Of a stretch of DNA of 64,000 nucleotides, positions 1 to 12,058 are shown one piece after another (position 1 is the stretch's first letter; each line of letters starts with the position of its first letter). Source of the stretch: Galeruca laticollis (lineage: Eukaryota; Arthropoda; Insecta; Coleoptera; Chrysomelidae); NCBI GenBank assembly GCA_963921935.1, contig OY998176.1, positions 180,788,445 through 180,852,444 on the forward strand, read 5' to 3'. A model generated the notes under the pieces. It searched no databases. It saw nothing but the letters and a program-made list of their open reading frames with translations, and was not told the origin of the DNA. The position numbers and the translations under genes were made by a program.

Positions 1-3000
1 CTTGTATCGAGTGCGCAAGCCACGAGAGTTTGAGAGGCTGCCATGTGTTTAACTCTTTGAAAATTATTATGAACTTCAGCTGCTACGCAGTTCTTATAAT
101 GTCGATACAAAAATTTTTTCTTGTACAATACTTTACAAAATCCGCAAGGATAGTACTCATGGTTTGGCTCATTTTTTTTTCGATAAATGGGCATGACGTT
201 ACCTTTTAAATATTCATTAAAGTTTCCATCATTTCGTATTAACTTAATTATATTCTTTCTCTCCGCACTTTTTTTAGGATGACTTAAAAAATCTCTGACT
301 TCCTTAGTATCAGAATGATGCCTTGTTAGATGACGTTCAAAATTTGTAACTTGTGATTGACAGAATTTACAGTTTGTTTTTTTCTTTCCTGAACGCTTAT
401 TTTTCATGTAAGTAGATAACTCAAACTTTATTTTTTGAACATTTTGAGCATCACCGTTTGGTAATAAATCCTGTGACATTGCATTTTTGTTGTTGGAATC
501 AACAATATTTTTTACAACCATGGCTGCATCTGAGTCAGAACTTTCAGTGTGCTGAAAAAATAGTATCCTATATATATATATTTACACACACACAACTAAG
601 CATTTAGAAATGACAAAGTTGTTTTAAGTAAATTGATTAAAATAAAATTAATAAATATAGCGAAATTGTTTCCTGTTTTAAATTATCTAATTTTAATCGT
701 AACTTTTATTAAATTTGCTACTTTCTTCTATTTTTCAATATCGTTTGAATATTTACAAAACTTTTTGAATAACTGAAAAAATGTCTATATGTTTTGTCTA
801 GTATTAGGTTTTCATCTAATGTCTAGTATTAGTTAATGTATCATTTTTTTTGTCTACTATTAACTGTGATTTTTTTATGAATAAAATAATAAATAACAAA
901 ATCTTACCTCTGACTGATATGAGTGTGATAAATCCGAAGATAAATCAAATGTAGGATCCCTATCATCGTCATCAAATACAAATGGATCATCTGATGATGA
1001 AGGAGACGGGTTATGTTGACTAGCATGCTCTAGATAAATATAAAATACATTTACATTTTTTTAAATAAAATTTGTGGAATCTGAATTCAATTCAAGCGGT
1101 TCACGACTTACCATAATGATTTTCTTCTATTCCATTTGATGAAGCTGTTTTTTTCAACTGACTGCTTGTCTTTCTAGATTCGAAACTAATTAAGACAATA
1201 AAATAGATTAGAAAATATATTATTTTGTTTTTCTATGTTAATAATTAGATAAAAAAACATTGTTACTTCGCTACTGTATTTATTTATTCTATTTTAAATA
1301 AAAAGAAATTATAAACAAATCGTGTAAACTGTATACAAAAAATGATTGATTAATTATTTTAAAGTTTATTTAAAATATTTCCATTGTCATAGAATTTCAT
1401 GTTTGCAATTGTCTTTCTATGACTACATTGATATGAAAAATATAAGATTTAGACAAGAATATTCGTAAAGACCATAATTCTGTATAAAAATAATTCATTT
1501 TATTTTTCGGTATTTATTGTAAACATTTTCATACCGAGTGACCCACTTAACTTTTCGGGGCTTTGGCACTTATTACTCAAATAACTAGCGGAGCATTTGG
1601 AAGTAAATTTATATAATTTTTTAAGTAAGCTTTGCTTGGTGACAGCGGATAACTGTTTCATGCGAACTGTCAGTTTACACAATTAGTTTTATTTCTCTTC
1701 GGAAAATGTTCATTTTATTCTGAAAACCGAAAGTGTGTAATAATTTTTGTAGAAACGAAATCAGTTGTTGTGGACTAAAATTTTCAAAAAATGCTTAATA
1801 AACGACCACCTAGTCATAAAGCAATAAGAAGTTGGTACCGCAGTTACGGGACACAGTCACACTTGCTCATCCTAAAAGAAAGGCTAACCAGGCCAATCTA
1901 TTGAATAGAGTTATTCAAGTTCAAGAAGCTGTAGAAGTATATTCAACATCAGTAAGAAAAATGGTTAGCACTACGAGTCTTTCTAGGAGCAGAATTCATA
2001 TGATTTTAAAGAAACATTTAAAATTAAAGGCTTACATTTTTCATTTGGTGCAAGAATTGAAAGAGATGCGTTATTTTTTGCCGCCAAGATTTAAGATTAT
2101 TCACAAGAATTAATTACAGAATTCTGTTTACTATGTCTAACGAGGCAACCTTCCATCTAAATGGTCAAGTAAATAGACACAACTGTCGCATTTGAGGTTC
2201 AGAGAACCTTCACACAACTACAGAATATATGTAGATTCACCCAAAGTAACTGTAAGGTGTGCCATGAGTTCTACAAAAATTTATGGTCCATTTTCTTTAG
2301 TAAATCTATCGTTACCGCAGTAAATTATGTAGGTATGCTGCAACTATTCTTTTTTTCGCAACTTCAGCAAGATAACTTTACGACAAACATGTTACTTTCG
2401 ACAGGATGGTGCTAGTTCGCATTATGCAACTCCTGTCACTAGAAACATTTGGTGAAAGGTGGATTTGAAGAGGAGGTCCAGTAGGGTGGCCACTGCGATC
2501 ACCCGATTTAACGGTATCGGTTTTTTATTTTGGGATTACATTAATGATCGCAGTTTACAACCTCGGAGGTATTAAAGACCAACGTAATAAATGTGATTGA
2601 AAAAGTATTCCTAGAGAGATGTTAACAGTTATCGAAAATTAAATGATGACGAATGTGGCACCATTTCAAAAATTTATTATAATATTCTTTTGTGTTAAAT
2701 GTCTTTACGTTCAAAATTGTTAATTTTAGTGACATTTATAATAAAGTTATCTTACAAAATGCAAAGTTGTACTTAAATTTTAGGCCATAATTTTCGGCGA
2801 AAGTAGCACAAACTATATATGTTCAGAAAGCTTAAAGATTGAGATTTGTGTTTCGCTAAAAATATACTGGGTGTTCTAGTTAAAATAACAAAGTTGACCT
2901 AATCCTAAAAACTACCGTGTTACTTTCCGGTCAAACCGAAATTCCCTTAAAAGATCCATTATTGACAAAAAACGTTTACAAATTTCAATAATATTGGCGA

Positions 3001-3298
3001 AAACCGTTATTTCTATTCCCAAAACTATTTGAGTAATAGGTAAGCGATCAAAACCCCGAAAAGTTAAGTGGGACACCTGGTATAAAAAACTCTATATTGT
3101 ATATTGAATGTTACTTTTTTTCATTAAGACACAGGAATAATTATTATGTTAAATAAACTGATCAAAAACTGAGTGACTGAACTGATAATTAATTCCTTTG
3201 AATGAAATTGAAAGATTCTAATTAATAATTATAAAAATGAAATTAAGCTAGTAATGCGATAATAATAAACAAATTCATAAAAATGCTTACCTGTTCAT
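1..3298 (-). CDS. Partial spliced host gene, zinc-finger-like protein of unknown function
   Basis: Minus-strand gene model with exons 3298-3291, 1185-1112, 1029-908 and 551-1 (continuing off the window), about 251 codons in total. The start is ATG at 3298-3296 in an AAC-ATG context; the first coding exon ends ATGAACAG|gtaagc. Other junctions seen are ttaattag|TTTCG, CATTATG|gtaagt, tatctag|AGCAT, TCAGAG|gtaaga and ttttttcag|CACAC. All phases match and no stop interrupts the joined frame. The N-terminal part is Ser/Asp/Glu-rich and low in complexity (PSPSSSDDPFVFDDDD). The last exon holds two Cys/His clusters: C-x2-C followed by HLTRHH, and a PCGFC...RHYKNC finger of C2HC type. The pattern resembles N-terminal fingers of uncharacterised metazoan proteins, some linked to Crypton-like recombinase genes; that comparison is from memory. 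Function is unknown. Intron 1 contains a mariner relic. The 5' UTR is not delimited. Confidence 0.6.
1534..3080 (+). mobile_element. Tc1/mariner element, dead, in host intron 1
   Basis: Ends are inverted repeats of about 50 bp: 1534 CCGAGTGACCCACTTAAC matches the complement of 3080 CCAGGTGTCCCACTTAAC, and both continue with CTTTTCGGGG and, further in, TATTACTCAAATA-like sequence. Both ends are flanked by TA, the expected mariner target duplication. The roughly 1.55-kb length suits an autonomous copy, but the transposase inside is broken. It lies in intron 1 of the minus-strand host gene, opposite to it in orientation. Confidence 0.85.
1791..2660 (+). pseudogene. Mariner-family transposase relic
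   Basis: Starts with a KRPPSHKAIRSWY helix-turn-helix segment typical of insect mariner transposases. A second HTH block follows at 1950-2070 (SLSRSRIHMILKKHLKLKAY), then a LVQELK linker. The catalytic part survives as broken pieces: HLNGQVNRHN near 2155, SPKVTV near 2237, a QDGASSHYA-like piece near 2405 and a WPPRSPDLT-like piece near 2490. Frameshifts and stops separate these pieces (for example, stop at 2113), so no active enzyme can be made. It sits inside the terminal repeats 1534-3080. Confidence 0.8.
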
Positions 3299-3907
3299 GT
3301 TGTATTTTGAAACAAAGATCTTATTTCAGGGAATCGATAAAGGATTACAATAGTCATAAACTATTATGTAGTTATTTGAGGGAACACAGATTTCTCAGGT
3401 AACTTTGCACTAGAAAAACACACACTTTCAACGAAAATAAATTGCAATAATAATAACTGTTATCATTGACCAGAAATAATTACTAAAGACGTGAACATTT
3501 GACGGGACGGTTAGCTTGATTTACAGAAAGTTTTGTTAGAAATATTCTTCTCAACATCTCAATATGCTTTCGCTCGACTCATCACACATTCATAAAAACT
3601 GTTACAGTTTTTTGTTTCGATACTCGTAAAATGCTTTTGAAGTCGGTAATACTTTTTGATATACCTAGATAAGTTTTTGTTAGCTCTCAACGCAAAAAGT
3701 GTTGGACAGCTCTGTCAAAAATTATATTCTCTGAACATTTGAATAGTGAGGATACGTGCCGGGATCTAAATGTTTAAATAAGTATAGACGGAAAATTCCT
3801 GTTGTTATGTGATTCTCTATTATTATGGAATAATTTCTTATTTCAAAAGTTTTTTTAAGAGAGGAAACTAATCTTCAGATAAAACAATATAACTTTAGCG
3901 TTTCATC
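3299..3907. other. No gene seen (upstream of host gene start)
   Basis: AT-rich sequence directly upstream of the host start codon. It must hold the 5' UTR and promoter of that gene if no further 5' exon exists, but I see no TATA or initiator placement I can defend. Confidence 0.4.
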
Positions 3908-5465
3908 CATTCGCCTAGCAACGAAGCAAATTGACTGACTGAAGGCAATGCAAAACAATTTGACACGAGGTGGGTTTCTCTAAAATAAATGTATACTCGT
4001 ATATAATACCCATTTATATAATGTTATGGCATTTTAGCTTGACCACCTTGTATCTTCATAAGTCTGTATGTTTTTGAGTACATTAACAATACAACCACTT
4101 AAACTTTGGAATCTATGTTCAGGGGCAGAATAATGAATACTTTAATAGTGCAAATGATGTTTAAAAATTTAAATATTATCCTACCTATACAAAGTAGAAA
4201 CGTTTATAAAAAATGAATCAAATAACTTACCCTACATATTGATATTTATAATTAGTTAGTCGAGGTTCATCTGCACTTGATTAATCAATTTCAAAAGATA
4301 TAACAAGTGGTTCTATAGTTTCCTCTGCCATATTTTCAAGCTCCCATATCCTTTGTTCATCTTTAATTACGTGTTCTATAGCTAATTTTCTTTTGTAATT
4401 TTTAATAATGATTGCAGTAAATCTAGCCGAATATAATCAAGTTTAAATGTTGTATTGTGACGGGCTATATTATATTCTTTCATTTGTGCCCAAATGAGCT
4501 GGATCGGATTAAATTCCTCGTGATATGGTGGCAATCGAAGAACAGTAATTCCACTTTCCTTGGCTATTTCATCAATAGCGTATTTTTTAAATGCTGATGT
4601 ATATAGCCTAGCCAACAATATTTGTGTCTTCAACATATGGCTGTTAATAGTAGTTTCCTTTTTAATTAACCAGTCTTTTATGCATTGTTTTTTCCAGTTA
4701 GCCGTGGGTAACTGTTCTTTTGAATTATCCAAAACTATGACGGAATTAATAGGAGTTAAATCCAGCATTTGATAGAAATGCTTTTGTAAAAGTGTGTCCT
4801 TCATTCAGCCACGTTTTATCTAAATAGAATAGGTATTCGTTTTTCATCTGATCGCACGTCTTCAACAAACTATTTCTTATTTTTTCCACCGGTATTGATC
4901 TACGATCCGGCTTCTCCCAAATGAAATTGTATTCATGTAAAATATTACACACTTTCGATCTCTTAATTATTGGTACATTTTAGTCATCACTAAGTGTTGA
5001 TAAAACCTTGCCTTGCCTTTGCTCAAGGTAGAATGAATGAACTTTTATTCTTAATAACATGCCTCGTCGATTTCACCAATGGCTTATTAGCAAGCTCCAT
5101 AAGTAAACCTTATTTTCTGTGTTTTAATACCTTGTGAATAGTAGTTTTTCCAGTTCCTGTCTTATTGGTACATTTTGAAACTAAACTGTGAATGGTACAC
5201 ATTGGGTGCTCGCGCATACATGTGTAGCACAACTATTTTTACATGTGTAGCGCTTTTAAATTTCTCTGTTTTAAAACTTGTGGTTGATGCCATTTTTCTC
5301 ACAAAATTCAGAGATTTAGTTTACTTTTCTTGTTGCTCTGCTCCTAGGAGTTTACAGACCAAGACACAGTTTATTAATAAAATTAAAAGGGTTATGGTTT
5401 ATGGAGATTAACCTTTTTTGGCATTCACTCTGGTAAAGTTGCTTCGCAGGCTAAACGAATCGAGT
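3908..5465 (-). mobile_element. IS630/Tc1-like DNA transposon with about 50-bp inverted repeats
   Basis: Left end 3908-3958 (ATTCGCCTAGCAACGAAGC, then GGCAATGCAAAA) matches the complement of 5420-5465 (ATTCGTTTAGCCTGCGAAGC, then GTGAATGCCAAAA). The transposase relic between them is in the minus orientation. Exact termini and target duplication are uncertain because the ends have diverged. Confidence 0.6.
4287..5170 (-). pseudogene. DDE_3-type (IS630/Tc1 superfamily) transposase relic
   Basis: Reading down the minus strand: an N-terminal piece near 5160-5000 (TGTGKTTIHKVLKHRK); then KVCNILHEYNFIWEKPDRRS; then YLDKTWLNEGHT with the first catalytic Asp; then NSVIVLDN with the second Asp near 4725; then VLRLPPYHEEFNPIQLIWAQ, including the third acidic position, near 4500; then a C-terminal tail RIWELENMAEE near 4330. 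This order and these motifs match the common insect DDE_3 transposase family. About 170 residues between the first and second Asp regions appear shortened, and stops and frame changes occur at 4952, 4804/4746 and 4382. It is non-functional. Confidence 0.8.
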
Positions 5466-8400
5466 ATAATCTAATTTATTTGTATAAAAAGATTCTTATC
5501 ATTTAAATTGTTTGTTGCTCACAAATTTTATTATTTTTATTGATTGAGACGAAAGATATTTATGTTACTAAAAATGAGATTGCATGATTTTTCCTCACTA
5601 TTATTTAATGTTCTTTTTTGCCGCATATAAAATTTATTTCCATTAAAAAATAAATCATTTGTTAAAACTGATGAAAACTCTCCACTCTTCTCAAAATGCC
5701 ATGAAAATGACAATTATGGGACATACGAGGAATTTGCAAAGCAAGTATATTTAAAAATTCAATAATAATTACTGGTACAGTTCAAATAAAGTTTGAATAA
5801 AATATAAATATTGGTATGTAATTATTTTTATAGTAATCTGACAATAAATGTTGAATCATTCAATTCCGACTGAATTTCTCCAGACAATATGAAGAACGTT
5901 CACCGTTCTATGTTTCAAAAGGAAATAATACAAACTTTAAAACAATAAAACTGATGTGTAGAAAGAATACTTACTTTATTTCTATCTTTTTAAAATTCAA
6001 TGATTCGAAGAAAATGATAATTTTTATAACTTCAAGCTAATTTTTAGAAATGTCCCTAAAGGTTAGTTCATTTAACCACATTTTTTCATATTCATCAAAA
6101 CGTTAATTAATGATTAGCAAAAAATGTTGAACCTGAAATTAAATTGAAGAAGGGAATACTTAGAAGATGTCTTATTAATTTTATTTCTTCAAATTGAGGA
6201 AATGAATAGATTGCAGATTATTGAACAGCCTCTAATTTTTTCATTTTCTAATGATTTCCTAGAAATGCGTATTTCCTCAATAATTTCATGATAATTGATA
6301 TGATGTATCAAAACTGTAGGAAATTATTATTATTAAATATAAATACTAATTCCTATTTCCCACAATAATAGTTATAAAAAATTAGTGAGTACTAAATCAT
6401 GATATTTTTTTGTCAGATTGGGACGCAAAGTATCCTATCTCTTTATAAAGATGAGTAATTTTTTCAGGATCGGTCAATCTAAAAACCAAATTATTCGTAG
6501 AGTAATCATTTGTTTACTGATAAAAACTTAAATAGGTAATCTTAAATAGGTAAATGTATTTGTTCATAATTACAGTGATATGTGATATGCTCTGACGAGG
6601 ACTACTACATATTTCTAATTTGATTCTGATGAGCCAAGGATCAACTCATTAAGTCATTAATAATTACGAAATACACCTCGAAACGTAAATATTCTTTTCC
6701 TCCAAAAATACATCATTTACTACTATACACTACTAGGTATATAATAATTTGGATAGAATCAATTATTCATGAGCTACATAGCTCTTGTATGAAGTGATGT
6801 TCAATAATATAATAATTTCGATATCTTGGACATTGTGTAATTTTCCATTTACTATTATTATTAAAAGTCTAAAATTATTTCATATTAGCATCTCAACATA
6901 TATTTTAAAAGTCGAACACTGCAAATAAGAAACAGCCAAAAAAAAAGGGTCGACTGCAAAAAAGAGTCGGTCTTCACTTTCGAGGAGACATAAAAAAAGA
7001 GAGTCTGTTATCAAATTTCAAATGGTAAACATTCACTAGAAAATAATAATTCTAAATATAACATTTATCAGCACACTTAAGAATTTATTTTTATGAACCA
7101 TTATTTATATCCTCACATAATGTTCATATAAAGTTTGTTTCCCTGATTGAAAGCTCGACAAAAAGAGATGTCCGCTATGGTGTGCAAGGTATGGACCTCG
7201 AAAGCAAAAATGTTTTGTTGAAAATATGGGGCGGCCTCAGATACATTTCTAATTATGTCTACATTTCTAGACAGCCAACTTATATTTAAATTTGAATTTA
7301 ACATATTTAATAATCTATTATTGTTTGCTTATATTTATTAATTAACATTTTGTTCGTGTTTAATAGTAACAGTTGAATGTTTTTTAATACTAAAATATAG
7401 GATAAAAACTCGAACGGAAATATATTCTGCACTATGGGAAAAACTTCTGCTCTTTTTCTTAACTACAAGAGTTTAGTTTGATTACACTTTTTATTCTATC
7501 TATTTTACAATATCATGTAAAAATCTGTTTAAATGTTTGCAAATGGTTTGTTTATTACTATTACTAGGTACTTCTAAAGTTTCTATTTATATTTAGAATG
7601 TAAAACAATTTCATTCATATAGTTACAGTAAATTATTTTGGAAAGTGCGGACATTGATTAATGTAATTTATGTTTAGCCCCATTTCAACAAGGCGTTTTA
7701 CTATGTCTCGGTTAGTCGAAAAATTTATTTACAAACACTATCCAAATCATCATCAATCATAAAAATTCCAAACATGTCCAAATTTCCCTTTTGATTGGCT
7801 TTTAAATGACAGAAAATTGAAGTAATATCAAGATCTTTGTGTGCATTAGCATAACTTTCGCAAATCTCACATTTATGTTTAATGAGTGATGTTTTATCCG
7901 ATTATGTATCTTTCTAATACTACATGTTTGATAAGCTGTCAACGTATTACTTCATTGTGGATTACAAAATCATATTTTAAAAGACAGCTTCTCATGGCTT
8001 GTTATTTATTCTTTAACATAACCATGCCGTTTTTTCGTTTCCTTATAAGAATGTGCTATCAATGTGAGATATATAGAGTATACATTTGTACTCGTTTTTC
8101 TGAAACGTAAATTTAATGTAACTGTTATGGATGTGAGTAATTATTGTGGTTTCGATCAATCAATATTACAAACCCTATATACATATGATCACTTAATTGT
8201 AATTACAGGCGATTGCTCAAGACTCAATAACAACTAAGTCTAAACGAGCAATTAACAGACTATATGAATGTGATTAAAAATAAAATCCTTACTTAAATTT
8301 ATGCAGTATTAACTGTTGTAATATCAGATTTTCCCACATTTACCTCGACTTTTACTGTGATACAAATTTATAAAACTGCCAGAAAATTGTCTTTCCAATT

Positions 8401-9140
8401 TTAGATTAGTAGGTAAATTTCTTTGATAATTCACACACTAATTTGTATGTGCTAATGAAAATAAATAATTTTTTGGGTATATAGTAATATTTATGTGTAA
8501 TTTATTCACGAGCCTCAATAAAAATCGAGTTGATAGAATAAAAGTTGCTATATGGGATAAATGATTATATACAAATTTTTGTAAAATGCATAAATTCGTT
8601 ATTTCTCTTGATAAACCAATAATACGACTACTGGTGCCTACTACATCTCAACTGTAATAATCCTTTTTGATATAATTGAATTGGTATTGGAAAGTTATAA
8701 AAAAACTGCATAAATTCTTATGCCACAGTTTTTGAATTATAATCCAATCTTCTACGCTCAATATAAAAGTATATCAAGAATTGTAAAGAAATTAATTCAT
8801 TACAGAATAGTTATATGAATAGGCTTCAAGTATTTACATAAATAAGATGAGTAAGCAAAAAGAACTAAATTGAATCAATCAACAACGGAAAATTATCTGA
8901 TAACTATCGATCTTAGTACTAGGTAAACCAGAGCACATTTCATATTCAACAGCTGCTTCAAAAAACGTGGCAACAGCGCTGGAGTCATATTCGCCTGTAA
9001 TGTAACATTATGTTACTTGTGTGTAACGGAGGCCAATTACCATATTAATTATAGCACATAGTTTTATACATTTCTAAACATTTTTTGTAAGGGGAGGCTT
9101 GAACGCATGTTGTGTATACGGAGGCGAGTAAGATACCTGG

Positions 9141-9143
<3 letters not shown>
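5466..9143. other. Long AT-rich stretch without a supported gene
   Basis: No element or gene recognised. Two short minus-strand open stretches look more protein-like than the rest. One is 7890-7720, with a KHKCEICESYANAHKDL Cys/His segment ending in a stop. The other is 8996-8885, after an acag acceptor-like site, with YDSSAVATFFEAAVEYEM. Neither has convincing exon boundaries on both sides, so they are not called. Confidence 0.35.

Positions 9144-9185
<42 letters not shown>
9144..9185. repeat. (TA)n microsatellite
   Basis: About 40 bp of TA dinucleotides. It abuts the 3' end of the minus-strand PLE tail that follows. Confidence 0.95.
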
Positions 9186-9189
<4 letters not shown>

Positions 9190-9622
9190 GTACTCTTCTT
9201 AGATTTCCAAGCTTTCGTAAGTATTTATTTACATCTTCAGGGAAGCTAATTAAGAATGTATCCTTGATCTTAACATTTAATATTTTTTTTTCACACCTTT
9301 TCGGTGGTATTTGATAATGTCCGGGCCACTAAGCAGCCAATGGCACAACCATTGTCAATAGGGGGAGAGGAGCGCCCGGTTGATTCCAACGGTTCCAAGT
9401 ATTACGGCCTATTGCATCCACATTACGGTGTTTTTAGGTAAGTTCAGTTCTTTTATGTTTATGTGTCGTACTGTTTTTGTATGTACAAGGCCGTTGGCGC
9501 TTATAATTAAAGGGACTATTGTTACCTTCTCCAAGTTCCAAATCAATTTTATCTCTTGTGCAAGCGCTCCATATTTAGTTATTTTTTCGGCATATGTTTC
9601 AGATATATTGTAGTATATTGTA

Positions 9623-9623
<1 letters not shown>
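9186..9623 (-). mobile_element. Penelope-like element 3' tail, minus orientation
   Basis: No coding sequence. It is assigned to PLE because of the hammerhead-like motif 52 bp or less from its (TA)n-abutting end. That motif matches in layout, and shares CGAAAGCUUGGA with, the 3' tail of the coding PLE at 9678-12058. It sits between two (TA)n tracts, head-to-head with that copy. Confidence 0.5.
9199..9249 (-). ncRNA. Hammerhead-like ribozyme motif of PLE tail
   Basis: On the minus strand: stem I 5' strand UUAG-C-UUCC (9249-9241); core CUGAAGA (9240-9234); U; stem II GUAA...UUAC with an 8-nt loop; GAA; then AGCU-U (A15.1, G, C, U16.1, U17) and stem I 3' strand GGAA-AU-CUAA (9208-9199). Stem I pairs UUCC/GGAA, then an internal loop, then UUAG/CUAA. 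Stem III would be the self-complementary AGCU, which needs dimer pairing or a 2-bp stem. The invariant CUGANGA and GAAA are present. Self-cleavage is inferred. Confidence 0.55.

Positions 9624-9677
<54 letters not shown>
9624..9677. repeat. (TA)n microsatellite between two PLE pieces
   Basis: About 50 bp of TA, lying exactly at the 5' truncation points of the minus-strand tail and of the plus-strand PLE copy. Confidence 0.95.
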
Positions 9678-9680
9678 CAA

Positions 9681-11250
9681 TTGTCTAATGATATTGTTTT
9701 GAACAACAGTTCTTATGTAGAACTTTCATGTGATCCTACTTCCTCTATACAGAGAAAGGGTACCAACTTAATTAAATCATTATTTAATAAACATCATATA
9801 GATATGACAGTTGAGAAGAAATTCATGAGCTACCATGATGTCCCTCCTAAATTTTATACTCTTCTGAAAGTTCATAAACCAGTTCTCTCTGTGAGACCGA
9901 TAGTGGCTTCGATAGGAGCCCCCACAAAAAATATTGCACAGTTTTGTACGGAAATACGAACAAAAGCGTATGATTATGACAATTTGTATACTATTAAAGA
10001 TTCTTCTGAAGTCTCTGAAAAGTTTATTTATTTGGTTATTCTTGAAAATTATGTTCTGGCCAGTTTGGATGTGGTCTCGTTGTTCAGTAATGTTTATCTT
10101 TCAATAACAAAATTTACAAACAAACCTTTGGTACTCCAATGGGTGCTTCAATTTCTCCTATCTTGGCAGCATATGTCATGTACAATGTTCTGGATACAGT
10201 CATACCTGTTCTTTCTTTCACTCCTTTTTTTATAAAAAAGTATGTCGATGACATTATTTTGGCACTTCTTCGAGAAGGCCTAGATGAAGTGTTGGATACA
10301 TTCAATAGCTTTGATCCGAATATCCAATTCACAATCGAAATGGAAGACTTCGAGAATTCCGTACCTTTCTTAGACACTGAATTCATACGTAACAACAAAC
10401 CAATTATTATAGATTGGTACAGGAAGCCATGCAGCTCTGGTAGATATCAGAATTATCCCTCCTACCATAAACATTCCATGAAAGTGAATTGTGTTGAACA
10501 AATGAAGCAGAGAGTACTCAGAATTTCCAATTATGTTTTTCATAATAAAAATCCTAATATTTTGTGTAACCTTTTCTTGGATAAGTCTTATCCAAGAACT
10601 TTATTGAATAAAGTATTATTCAGCACATCTAATGCTGTGGACTTGTTGCATTCTAACTTAGCCCAGACGGATGTTGGAACTGATGTGTCCCCTTCTCGAC
10701 CGGTTTTTCTACTTTGCCATATATTAAGGACATAACTCCGAGACTTGCCAGATTGCTCAGTTCATGTGGTAACTTTGAAATTGCTAATAAAACTGTTCTT
10801 TCAATCAGATCGATTTATACTAGAGTAGATAATAAGAATCCTTTGAAATCAATTACTAACTTGGTGTATAGTATTCCTTGTAGAGATTGTGATAAACAGT
10901 ATAACGGACGAACTTCAAGATCTCTGTCGAGCCGTATAGTTTCACACAAGAGTGACTGTAGATTACAGCCAGAGGGGTGCGCGTTAGCTTTTCATGTAAA
11001 TTCTCTTGATCATCAGATGAATTATGAGGCTGTGAAAGTGTTGGCTACTGAGTCTAACAGAACGAAAAGATCATTCTTGGAAATGGCTTTCATTGCACAA
11101 TACAACAATGTTATGAATAAGAAAACTGATATTGATCACTTGAGTGAGATCTATTCATCTTTGTTGTCCTTAGATACTAATTGTACTCCTCAGCTTGCAT
11201 TAATCGACCATATTGCTCCTAACAGCACCACCTTCATTACTTTCACTTAA
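9681..11250 (+). pseudogene. PLE polyprotein relic: reverse transcriptase + GIY-YIG endonuclease
   Basis: Three overlapping reading pieces. 9681-10110: RT fingers/palm with YTLLKVHKP, RPIVASIGAP and SLDVVSLFSNV (catalytic motif A Asp). 10120-10735: GTPMGASISPILAAYVM, then the KKYVDDI active site at 10235-10255 and thumb. 10714-11250: a GIY-YIG nuclease with LVYSIPC, QYNGRT (YIG changed to YNG), an Arg-containing helix and TESNRTKRSFLEMAFI carrying the conserved Glu. Between motif A and GTPMG about 50 residues are missing and the frame shifts (near 10100-10135), so RT is dead. A second frame change lies at 10714-10735. The N-terminal region is absent (5' truncation). In intact PLEs the protein copies its own RNA at a nick made by the nuclease. 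Confidence 0.88.
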
Positions 11251-11920
11251 TAATAATTAAAACTTAAATTTGAATGTATTGGTGTTGGTAGATACATTCA
11301 GATTATATAATTATTACAATTTTACTTAATTACTATATTATATTATTATTACCCTTCTTTCTCTTTTCTTCTTCAGTATAAGTCATATTGGGGCTATGTT
11401 CTCTACACACTTAAATTTGCCCCCTTAACAAAATTTGAGAGCGTTCCCCCTCTCTCTGTCTCGCACTCTCTCTCCTTTTTCCTCTCTTCTGAAAGAATAC
11501 ATCTTCTTATTAAACCAATTGTTGGCTCTACAACAGAGTCCATTACTGAAATGGTTACATTGCCCTACAGTTCTCTGGTTTGACTGTTGGCAGCACTGTT
11601 TGTCTCTTGTTACATCCCAATTGGAGGGAAACTATATCATTACCTTACCGGCGTTCAACATAGTAACGCATAAAGATGAATTCATTTATTTCATTTTATA
11701 AAATGTTGCGACATTCTCACTTGATGATGTAATGCGGTTGGTTGACCTTCCGTTGACTCAATTCCTGTAAAACATTTCACAATTTACAATCTGTAGTCTA
11801 CTATTTTACAACTTGATGGAGTCTAACCTCACTTTGGTGGTAAGTACACACGTGGTTGTGAACTTCAATTCAAATTATTCTTTATTGACCACAGTATTTA
11901 ACTGTTTTCTTTTTATTTTC

Positions 11921-11964
11921 GTCTCCCTGATGATGAGGACAATCAGCCTCGAAAGCTTGGACAT
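11921..11964 (+). ncRNA. Hammerhead-like ribozyme motif in PLE 3' region
   Basis: Stem I 5' strand GUCUCC (11921-11926); core CUGAUGA (11927-11933); U; stem II GAGG/CCUC with loop ACAAUCAG; GAA (11951-11953); AGCU; U17 at 11958; stem I 3' strand GGACAU (11959-11964). UCC/GGA pair, and after one mismatch two more pairs form. Stem II differs in sequence from the motif at 9199-9249 but pairs in both, which supports structure. PLEs are known to carry hammerheads in their terminal regions. Confidence 0.55.
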
Positions 11965-12055
11965 TTTCCGCTAAGAGTATACCTTTTCCATTTTCTTGCT
12001 GCAATTCCCCAATGATAACTAATTTTATTACTAACTGGTCAGCAAAGACTATCCT

Positions 12056-12058
<3 letters not shown>

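Larger units (their letters stand above)
9678..12058 (+). mobile_element. 5'-truncated Penelope-like element
   Basis: Contains the second half of a PLE reverse transcriptase, a GIY-YIG endonuclease, about 0.8 kb of 3' untranslated sequence with a hammerhead-like motif, and ends at a (TA)n tract (12059). The 5' end also abuts (TA)n. The 3' region 11251-12058 has no other gene. Confidence 0.85.

Noticed and set aside
1500..1682. 60-codon minus-strand ORF
   Set aside because: It covers the mariner terminal repeat and flank and has no motif; it is a chance frame.
5175..5411. 78-codon plus-strand ORF
   Set aside because: It lies within the terminal region of the IS630/Tc1-like transposon on the opposite strand; no motif.
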